From the NCBI GenBank assembly GCA_003661865.1, contig QMWY01000100.1, forward strand, positions 1-5,390: a DNA stretch of 5,390 bases, written 5' to 3'. The position numbers and the translations under genes are program-made. How positions within the stretch are numbered: position 1 is the stretch's first letter; each line of letters opens with the position of its first letter. The stretch comes from Thermoprotei archaeon (GTDB taxonomy: Archaea > Thermoproteota > Thermoprotei_A > Sulfolobales > Ignisphaeraceae). The notes under the pieces are model-generated. The model ran no database searches. It worked only from the letters and a program-made list of their open reading frames with translations, and had not been told where the DNA came from. Shown one piece after another: positions 1 to 4,569 of the stretch.

Positions 1-337
1 GGGTATCTGCATAGCTCTTCGCATAGCCACGGCCATGCATCGTAGTCACGCCGTTGATAACCCCGATCCTGAGCCCCGAAACCTCAACAACCTCCCCATT
101 CCTAAGAACCCTCGCACCAGCCTCACAAAGAACCCTACGGTCACTCTCATCACCCCATAGACTCCAGAGCTCCGCAGCCCTCGCAAGCTCCTTAAGGACC
201 GCTACCGAGACACCTCTCCACCCACCCAGCGAGATCATGAGACCGCACGAAACCCGCTTAGCAACACTAGCTATGAACTCCACCATCTCAATAGGAGTGA
301 TCGCGTAGCCCACGTTTGAGAATAGCAGCATCTTCAT
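1..337 (-). CDS. Divergent calcineurin-like metallophosphoesterase-fold protein, partial (C-terminus outside window)
   Basis: The minus strand is open from an ATG at 337-335 to the window edge (112 codons, no stop), so the C-terminus is missing. A second ATG at 331-329 is an alternative start. The protein follows the layout of small archaeal metallophosphoesterases: an N-terminal strand MKMLLFSNVGYA, a second strand MISLGGW (residues 34-40), a helix, LWGDESD (60-66), then EVSGLRIGVINGV (85-97). In active members these places carry SDxHG, GD and GN(H/C)D, the metal ligands. Here they read SNVGY, GGW and GDESD, so the dinuclear metal site seems lost. I infer a fold relative without phosphatase activity, perhaps a binding or scaffold protein. 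The match is by eye, without an alignment; an unrelated alpha/beta protein remains possible. A promoter lies just upstream, and the gene is separated from everything else by a long gene-free stretch. Confidence 0.5.
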   Translation of the reverse strand, partial: MKMLLFSNVGYAITPIEMVEFIASVAKRVSCGLMISLGGWRGVSVAVLKELARAAELWSLWGDESDRRVLCEAGARVLRNGEVVEVSGLRIGVINGVTTMHGRGYAKSYADT

Positions 338-382
338 ATTACTATCCCGCCCCCGCAGCCCTACTGAACCCCGTTTCTCTCC

Positions 383-394
383 AGCTATATAGCT
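383..394 (-). promoter_or_regulatory. TATA box of the phosphoesterase-like gene, inside a 12-bp palindrome
   Basis: AGCTATATAGCT is a perfect 12-bp palindrome; read on the minus strand it is preceded by GAAA, giving a BRE/TATA-like GAAAAGCTATATAG. A start site about 26 bases downstream would fall near 362, leaving a leader of about 25 nt before the ATG at 337. That leader contains a G-rich stretch (GGGGGCGGG) but no clear Shine-Dalgarno. Because the box is palindromic it could in principle also fire rightward, where no gene is seen. Confidence 0.5.
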
Positions 395-1400
395 TTTCAT
401 AAGATCTTGAGTATAGCATTCAACAGATCTAACCTATTCTAAGGTACTAATACCAGTATACCAGGGGATTATACCCAAGAGCATTCTAGGACAAGGTAAT
501 GTGGAAACCCCTGCGGGAAAACGCATCCGCTATACCCCTTACAAGAGCTAAGCCAGCTCTAGAGCATGCATGCCCTGCATACTAATAGACAGCTCACTCA
601 GAATAGCTCTTATGAGCAACAAATTCTGTACGGGAAACTCATTAGAAAATTCTAGCCATAGACATGTAGATGTCCTAAGATACATAGCAGTGCCTCCCTA
701 CCACTCACACTTCTCGAAACAAGTGCTGGGCTAGACAATGAAGCGTTGAGATAGACCTCATCTAAAACGAGCGACTCCATAGTCATCTAAAGAGTATGTA
801 GAGCGATCAATACACTCCTGAGTACCTTATATCGTATACCGCTAGCCAAGTCAACGGGCTGAGCTATTACTAGATACACTATCAATTGCTTATTTTGTAA
901 TACCTGAGGCAACCTGTTCACATCGTCACTCAGTCCTCTGGCAGGCTGTACTCTAGGATTCCCAAGTAGCCCAGAGGATCAATTACTAGCATCTAGTGGA
1001 GGTGTAGAGCAGCCTCTAGAAACAACGGGTTACGAATGTCCTAGTACTCCAATTAGTAGCCCCATAGATGAACCCAGTAGTCTACCCAGTACTTATCCTC
1101 AACATTAAACAAACGGCCAGATGCCTATGTACAGGCGAATGTATTTCCCTTACCCTCGCTATCGGCAGGAACGGGCGTGCCAACCCGCCACCCCTGCCCA
1201 CCTCTGTCCATAGAGCCCGTGCACAGCACTTGGTATCCACAGCTGTACACTGCTAGGTATGATAGTAGACGCATCATTCTCCTCACTAATCGGTGCATCT
1301 GTGTAGTTGTGGTGAGGTAAGAGTTCTGCGTTGTAGACCTAGCTATCCTTGATGCTAGGAAAGGCCCTTAGTTCTGAAATACGTATCTCCATGCATAGAA
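395..1400. other. Gene-free stretch of about 1 kb
   Basis: I find no convincing gene on either strand. Stops are frequent in all frames. The one plus-strand reading frame above 60 codons (1068-1256) has no family resemblance and an unnatural composition. The only coding-like hint is a broken minus-strand frame at 652-992, described as a finding. CTAG occurs roughly twice per 170 bases across 338-1848 (18 by eye), more often than in the intact genes of this window. Short palindromes are common, including the cluster at 544-580 and TAGAA-AA-TTCTA at 643-654. It may be a decayed region or may hold unrecognised small RNAs. Confidence 0.5.
544..580. repeat. Cluster of overlapping palindromes
   Basis: Four inverted repeats overlap in 37 bases: AGAGCT/AGCTCT (544-549 with 555-560), GCTCTAGAGC (556-565), GCATGCATGC (564-573) and ATGCA/TGCAT (566-570 with 576-580). 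They cannot all form at once. No gene adjoins them, so an operator role has no visible target. They may be a protein-binding site or a chance cluster. Confidence 0.4.
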
Positions 1401-1417
1401 CGTACCTGTAGGTGGTA

Positions 1418-1492
1418 CCCATGTCTCCCCTTCGGGGCGATGGGGGATCCATGGCTCTCCTTGCCCCGGGGTCCCGGGCATGGTGTCTCCCC
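1418..1492 (+). ncRNA. GC-rich double hairpin, left part of a candidate structured RNA
   Basis: This segment is clearly GC-richer than the sequence on either side, a usual mark of structured RNA in hyperthermophiles. Hairpin A pairs CCCAT (1418-1422) with ATGGG (1440-1444) and CCC (1428-1430) with GGG (1435-1437) around a UUCG tetraloop. Hairpin B pairs CCA (1449-1451) with TGG (1481-1483), then TGCCC (1462-1466) with GGGCA (1476-1480). The 9-mer TGTCTCCCC occurs at 1422-1430 and again at 1484-1492, so its two copies could compete for the G-rich strand at 1442-1446. No tRNA, 5S, SRP or RNase P signature was recognised. It sits directly left of the three-way junction at 1499-1553 and may belong to the same transcript. 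A weak AT-rich box lies near 1375-1385. Confidence 0.35.
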
Positions 1493-1498
1493 GGCTTC

Positions 1499-1553
1499 TT
1501 TGCGGAGCGCCTTGGAGCAAGGTGTAGTTAACTGGAGCTTAACTTTCCGCAGG
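1499..1553 (+). ncRNA. Candidate structured RNA: compact three-way junction
   Basis: Nearly every base pairs. P1 joins TGCGGA (1501-1506) to TCCGCA (1546-1551) and can extend by two U-G pairs to 1499 and 1553. P2 joins GCGCCTT (1507-1513) to AAGGTGT (1519-1525) around a GGAGC loop. P3 joins AGTTAA (1526-1531) to TTAACT (1539-1544) around a CTGGAGC loop. Only T1545 is left unpaired at the junction. Two P2 pairs and both P1 extension pairs are G-U in plus-strand RNA but would be A-C on the other strand, which points to rightward transcription. Both loops show the same GGAGC, complementary to the CUCC of the archaeal 16S 3' end. I recognise no known family; hammerhead core residues are absent. 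It could be a stand-alone small RNA or part of a long leader. Confidence 0.45.
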
Positions 1554-1694
1554 TGTATTTAACCCGCAGCATGAGAACTCGTGTGATCCATAGAGTGCAC
1601 GACACTCATATGACCGCATGTACTGGGCGCCACACCACGTTCTATATGTTGAGACATACAATTCTTCTACTGGTAACATTAGCTAGGCACCACT

Positions 1695-1716
1695 CCATAG
1701 CCTATCCATAGCCTCT
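1695..1716. repeat. Tandem 11-bp repeat, two copies
   Basis: CCATAGCCTAT (1695-1705) is followed at once by CCATAGCCTCT (1706-1716), 10 of 11 bases identical. It lies just left of a strong hairpin. The origin is probably slippage; no function is suggested by the surroundings. Confidence 0.6.
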
Positions 1717-1748
1717 GCTAGCCCGCGCAGCGGGCAGAGCCCTTGGGC
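1713..1748 (+). other. Pair of adjacent hairpins
   Basis: The first hairpin pairs CTCTG (1713-1717) with CAGAG (1735-1739) and CCCGC (1722-1726) with GCGGG (1730-1734) around a GCA loop; the only irregularity is a CTAG bulge at 1718-1721. The second is GCCC-TT-GGGC (1739-1748). No T-run follows on either strand, so a terminator is unlikely. Position and spacing suit a link in the chain of structures leading to the epimerase gene. Confidence 0.4.
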
Positions 1749-1790
1749 ATAGTGCTTAACTAGATGACCTTATACCTCTTCGTGAATACA

Positions 1791-1833
1791 GTGTAGTGGC
1801 TCTCTATACATAGCTACCTATGCACTGCTACAC
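1791..1833 (+). other. Long hairpin with 9-bp outer stem
   Basis: GTGTAGTGG (1791-1799) pairs with CTGCTACAC (1825-1833), seven Watson-Crick plus two G-U pairs that hold only in plus-strand RNA. Inside, CATAG (1809-1813) pairs with CTATG (1818-1822) around a CTAC loop, leaving an uneven internal loop of nine and two bases. It points the same way as the three-way junction, supporting a rightward structured transcript. Confidence 0.4.
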
Positions 1834-1869
1834 CAGTTGGTTTACTAGGTGATTGATAAGGGCTCTGAG

Positions 1870-1976
1870 CAGCGTATCGCTGATATACGGTACGTCGGTT
1901 GGAGGTTTCTACAGGGAAACTTGTTTCCCTGGGTAACACTCTTCATAGATCCCAGCCCTTGGCTGCTGGGCGTGTT
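1870..1976 (+). other. String of hairpins upstream of the epimerase gene
   Basis: Three structures follow each other. CAGCG-TAT-CGCTG lies at 1870-1882. A near-perfect 20-bp palindrome at 1912-1931 pairs CAGGGAAAC with GTTTCCCTG around TT; as RNA this is an 8-bp stem with a CUUG tetraloop. Then AACAC (1935-1939) pairs with GTGTT (1972-1976), enclosing CCCAGC (1951-1956) with GCTGGG (1965-1970). A 66-codon reading frame (1849-2049, GTG start) covers the same bases, but its cysteine-rich tail and lack of family features make it doubtful as a gene. The palindrome could equally be a protein-binding site. The string ends about 135 bases before the epimerase start. Confidence 0.4.
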
Positions 1977-2052
1977 GTATAGCTCGTGCCCTGACCGCGC
2001 AAGGGTGTTGAGGTATAGCTGTTGCTCTCGTGGGATCTCGTGTGGTTGACCG

Positions 2053-2076
2053 ATGAGTAGGCCTCATAAGATATTT
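2053..2076 (+). promoter_or_regulatory. Putative promoter with inverted-repeat operator for the epimerase gene
   Basis: The AT-rich stretch ATAAGATATTT (2066-2076) is placed to set a start site near 2098, about 13 bases before the GTG at 2111. The inverted repeat ATGAG-TAGGC-CTCAT (2053-2067) touches its left edge, where TFB would bind, so a protein on this repeat could block or help initiation. The TATA match is imperfect; if the epimerase is instead read from a distant promoter, this would be a leader hairpin. Confidence 0.35.
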
Positions 2077-2110
2077 CCCAGCGTTACGATGGGTGTGAGG
2101 GTGCCTACCT

Positions 2111-3211
2111 GTGGAGATAGTCGATATCAGGTTCTACCCGATCGAGCTCCCCATGGTGAAGCCCTTCAGGATCGCGTACGATGTTACGACGAGGTCCCAC
2201 ACCATCTACGTGGAGGTCGTTACGGATGAGGGTATCAGCGGTTGGGGGGAGGCTGTGCCTACGCCTAAGATAACGGGGGAGAGCTTTGGGCAGGCGCTTG
2301 CGAACCTAGAGTTCCTGAAGAGGCACTTGGTGGGCAGGGATCCCCTCAGGGTGCGGGAGCTTGAGGCGGAGATGGATAGGGTTCTCCGTGGGAACTCCTC
2401 GGTAAAGGCTGGGATAAGCATGGCCCTGTACGACATACTTGGGAAGGTGTTGAAGGCGCCTCTGTATAGGTTGCTGGGGGGTTTCAGAACGAGGTTCGAG
2501 ACAGATATGACCATAGGGATCGATGAGCCGGAGGCCATGGCTAGGGATGCCCAGCGGTTCGTTGATCAGGGCTTCAGGGTCCTCAAGGTTAAGGTGGGTG
2601 AGGATCCCGATAGGGACTACGAGAGGCTGAAGAGGATCAGGGACGCTGTTGGCTACGGGGTTAGGGTTAGGATAGATGCTAACCAGGCGTGGAGCCCTAA
2701 GCAGGCGATCAGGATGCTGAGAAGGTTCGAGAGGTTTGAGCTGGAGCTTGTTGAGCAGCCTGTACCTGCTTGGGACTGGGAGGGGCTTGCCGTGGTTAGG
2801 CGTAGTGTGGATATACCGGTTGTTGCTGATGAGGCTGTCCATAGCCCCCACGAGGCCTTCGAGCTTATTTCTGTTGGAGCTGTTGATGGGGTTAATATAA
2901 AGCTGATGAAGTGCGGCGGGATAGGGCCTGCCGTAACCATTGCCCGTGTTGCTGAGGCAGGAGGTGCTGAGGGCTGTATGATTGGGTGTATGGTGGAAAC
3001 GAGGCTCGCTTTAGCTGCGGCTGCACATGTGGTGGCTGCTCACCCGATCATAAGGTGGATCGACCTCGATGGAAACACATCACTGGCTGATGAGCCCTCC
3101 ACAGGTGGCTATAGGCTGGAGAAGGGAGAGATAGTGCTTGAGGATAAGCCAGGACTAGGGGTTGAGGTGGATAGGGAGAAGCTCGAGAAGTACCGCTATG
3201 AACTTAGCTAG
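2111..3211 (+). CDS. Dipeptide epimerase-type enolase-superfamily enzyme (mandelate racemase/muconate lactonizing group)
   Basis: This 366-residue protein is the length of typical dipeptide epimerases, which invert the alpha-carbon of an L,L-dipeptide through a Mg-stabilised enolate. The N-terminal capping domain (about 1-125) ends in the usual ISMALYDILGK helix and LYRLLGG. The barrel shows the KxK base pair K159/K161 (LKVKVG), metal ligands D189 (IDAN), E215 (VEQP) and D240 (ADE), and the opposing lysine K264 (NIKLMKCGG). After METRLALAAAAH comes WIDLDG with D318 and D320, the DxD pair that in the dipeptide epimerases holds the substrate's amino group; this favours them over muconate cycloisomerases or o-succinylbenzoate synthases. 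Substrate stereochemistry and side chains cannot be read off. The start is GTG, the first after an in-frame TGA at 2096, with GAGGGTG seven bases before it as a likely ribosome site. The enzyme is cytosolic, stands alone and has no peptidase or transporter beside it. Confidence 0.88.
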   Translation: MEIVDIRFYPIELPMVKPFRIAYDVTTRSHTIYVEVVTDEGISGWGEAVPTPKITGESFGQALANLEFLKRHLVGRDPLRVRELEAEMDRVLRGNSSVKAGISMALYDILGKVLKAPLYRLLGGFRTRFETDMTIGIDEPEAMARDAQRFVDQGFRVLKVKVGEDPDRDYERLKRIRDAVGYGVRVRIDANQAWSPKQAIRMLRRFERFELELVEQPVPAWDWEGLAVVRRSVDIPVVADEAVHSPHEAFELISVGAVDGVNIKLMKCGGIGPAVTIARVAEAGGAEGCMIGCMVETRLALAAAAHVVAAHPIIRWIDLDGNTSLADEPSTGGYRLEKGEIVLEDKPGLGVEVDREKLEKYRYELS

Positions 3212-3225
3212 CGTAAACACCCAGG

Positions 3226-3230
3226 TTTTT
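3226..3230 (+). terminator. T-run terminator after the epimerase gene
   Basis: TTTTT begins 15 bases after the TAG stop, the normal form of an archaeal intrinsic terminator. TAAACAC is repeated on both sides (3214-3220 and 3234-3240), 20 bases apart. Confidence 0.5.
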
Positions 3231-3262
3231 CCATAAACACTAAGCCACATCTTAGGCTCTCC

Positions 3263-3742
3263 TTGAGGAGTGCTGGGGTACGGAGAGCTTCACTGTTAGT
3301 AATACTGTTCGTGTAGCTGTATAGATAGACTATGATAGCTGGTGTTCTGCTCCGCACACTCACTTTTCCTCCCTGCAGGGAAGCGTAACCCTGTGGCGCA
3401 TCCTCGGCGTAGCGCTCCTAGCCCTAGGTATTAGGGGTGCTGCTGTTACGGGTAGGTACCTAGCAGTGTATGGAGAGTCGCGAAGGGGTGTGCCTACCAG
3501 GCTTGTTAGGGAGGGGTACTATTCCTGTATGAGGCACCCGATGCATCTATCCTATCCCTGCTCTCCCTTGCCCTAGGCCTTTTAGGAGCTACGCTGTGCT
3601 CAGCTGTCCTAAGCTTTGCGAAGATGGTTCTGGTGCTGGTTATGGCGGTGGCTGTGGATGAGAGGAGAACCTTGCTAGGTTTGAAGAGAAGTACCTGCAA
3701 TATAGAGAGGAGGTTCCTTCAGCCTCAATACAAGATACTTGA
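3263..3742 (+). pseudogene. Frameshifted isoprenylcysteine carboxyl methyltransferase-like membrane protein (ICMT/PEMT family)
   Basis: Three frames join into one recognisable protein. Frame one (3263 to about 3370) gives hydrophobic pieces SLLVILFV and MIAGVLLRTLTFPP, with TAG stops at 3314 and 3326. Frame two (from about 3373) gives LQGSVTLWRILGVALLAL and GYYSCMRHPMHLSYP, then meets TAG at 3574. Frame three (from 3558) gives a membrane segment and AVAVDERRTLL. The last frame (from 3680) gives FEEKYLQYREEVPSASIQ and ends at TGA 3740. RHPMHLSY and DERxxLxxFEEKYLQYREEVP are the hallmarks of this family, whose members methylate lipid-like or isoprenyl-thiol substrates with S-adenosylmethionine at the membrane. 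Each of the three shifts fits loss of one base, near 3371, 3556 and 3678. With two stops as well, the gene is very probably dead, though sequencing errors could explain some breaks. The true start is uncertain; 3332 onward is the solid part. Confidence 0.72.
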
Positions 3743-3743
3743 C

Positions 3744-3748
3744 AAAAA
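3744..3748 (-). terminator. Possible minus-strand T-run terminator
   Basis: On the minus strand this is TTTTT, about 180 bases beyond the marC stop with no closer T-run. It may end the leftward transcript, which would then run antisense across the TusA-like remnant. The evidence is only the run itself. Confidence 0.25.
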
Positions 3749-3827
3749 GTACTTAGCAAGAGACCTCCTAAGAAGAAGTCAGGAAGGCCCTCTGAGGAGC
3801 CTATCACCCGTTACACGGAGCCGATGT

Positions 3828-3948
3828 ATGCAGGCCAGAGGTCATCGATGGTCTTGGGACTCCACCACTCCCCATCACGAGGCTTATCAAGGTACTGGCC
3901 CTCGACTACGGAGAGGTTATCGAAGTTCTCAGGGGTGGAGAGAGGTGA
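3828..3948 (+). pseudogene. TusA/SirA-like sulfur carrier remnant, truncated
   Basis: The frame open from 3796 to the TGA at 3946 reads EVIDGLGTPPLPITRLIK, then DYGEVIEVLRGGER. This fits the first strand, helix and second strand of TusA-family proteins (DxRGLxCPxPxxxLxKAL, then GExxEVL), small sulfur-relay proteins of about 75-80 residues. Two things mark it as dead: the persulfide-carrying cysteine of CPxP is replaced (PPLP), and the second half of the protein is missing after RGGER. There is no start codon in frame; an ATG at 3828 lies one base out of frame, suggesting a further shift. The last 20 bases overlap the 3' end of the convergent marC gene. It follows the methyltransferase remnant by about 85 bases, so both may have decayed together. 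The resemblance is by motif only and short. Confidence 0.45.
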
Positions 3949-4531
3949 TCAGCGCTATGACACCCTCCCTAACCATAGCCACTGCGTAGGCTGCTAGGAG
4001 TATCGACATAACCTTCTCTAGGGCTACACTCCCTCTCCTACCGAGGAGGGATAGGAGCTTATCCCCGTTCTCCAGCATCAGCCACGCGATAACCATGTTT
4101 ATCCCTATAGCTGCTAGAGCCGTTGTGAGCCCAGCTACGTAACATATATAGACAACAGCGGTTATCGCTCCAGGACCCGCTAGAAGAGGTATCGCCAGAG
4201 GCACAACAGCTATATCCTCACCCCTAACCTCCTCAGCAGCGCTACGCCCCAGAAGCCCAGTAACGGCGTATATGAAGAGCACAACCCCACCAGCGATCCT
4301 GAAGTCGTTCACGGTGATACCGAAGTAGCTCAGCATAGCCTCACCAGCAGTTGCAAACAGGATCAGTATCCCCGTAGCGACGACCATACTCGTCCTGATA
4401 GTCCTTATCCTAGCCGACCTATCCATACCACGGGTGAAGTAGTGAAACAGTGGAGCATTCCCCGGCGGGTCAAGGACTACAAAGAGCATCAAGGAGTAGC
4501 GTAGCAGCTCCTCAGCCAGGGTGGGCACCAA
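3929..4531 (-). CDS. MarC-family integral membrane protein
   Basis: This 200-residue protein has the usual length and hydrophobic profile of MarC (UPF0056) proteins, about six membrane spans. Family motifs in order: LDPPGNAPLF (20-29) after the first span, YFGITVNDFRIAGGVVLF (69-86), VVPLAIPLLAGPGAIT (109-124), and the C-terminal LEKVMSILLAAYAVAMVREG (171-190). MarC proteins are widespread; the name came from a proposed multiple-antibiotic-resistance link in E. coli that was later not supported, and their transport substrate is unknown. The start is TTG at 4531 or the next codon, GTG at 4528; neither has a Shine-Dalgarno, and a TATA box about 25 bases upstream implies a leaderless message. 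It lies 38 bp behind pelota on the same strand. Its 3' end overlaps the plus-strand TusA-like remnant by 20 bases. Confidence 0.9.
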   Translation of the reverse strand: MVPTLAEELLRYSLMLFVVLDPPGNAPLFHYFTRGMDRSARIRTIRTSMVVATGILILFATAGEAMLSYFGITVNDFRIAGGVVLFIYAVTGLLGRSAAEEVRGEDIAVVPLAIPLLAGPGAITAVVYICYVAGLTTALAAIGINMVIAWLMLENGDKLLSLLGRRGSVALEKVMSILLAAYAVAMVREGVIALITSLHP

Positions 4532-4552
4532 GGGCTATGAACACGGGCTCTG

Positions 4553-4558
4553 TATAAA
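4553..4558 (-). promoter_or_regulatory. TATA box of the MarC gene
   Basis: On the minus strand the spacer after pelota reads TAAAGTGTTTATACAG; TTTATA matches the crenarchaeal box A. Its centre is about 25 bases before the TTG (4531) and 28 before the GTG (4528), so transcription should begin at or within the start codon. marC can thus be read independently of pelota. Confidence 0.6.
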
Positions 4559-4569
4559 CACTTTAGGGA

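Noticed and set aside
1068..1256. 62-codon plus-strand reading frame
   Set aside because: No promoter, no ribosome site, no protein-like composition and no family resemblance.
1539..1560. Minus-strand GGAAAGTTAAGC resembles the conserved GGAAGUUAAGC of 5S rRNA
   Set aside because: None of the other 5S rRNA helices or conserved bases surrounds it, and the same bases are better explained by the plus-strand three-way junction.
1539..1679. 46-residue minus-strand frame and a similar short plus-strand frame from 1571
   Set aside because: Both are short, lack recognisable motifs and overlap the structured RNA candidate.
1713..1748. Hairpin pair as a transcription terminator
   Set aside because: No T-run follows on either strand and archaeal terminators depend on T-runs instead of stems.
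1849..2049. 66-codon plus-strand reading frame
   Set aside because: No family resemblance, no spaced ribosome site, an odd cysteine-rich tail, and its bases are taken up by several hairpins.
2206..2940. Minus-strand frames opposite the epimerase gene
   Set aside because: They are shadows of a strongly conserved enzyme on the plus strand.
3624..3989. 121-codon plus-strand reading frame as one gene
   Set aside because: Its first part is the third-frame piece of the methyltransferase remnant; the rest reads the methyltransferase tail, the TusA-like remnant and the marC 3' end out of frame.
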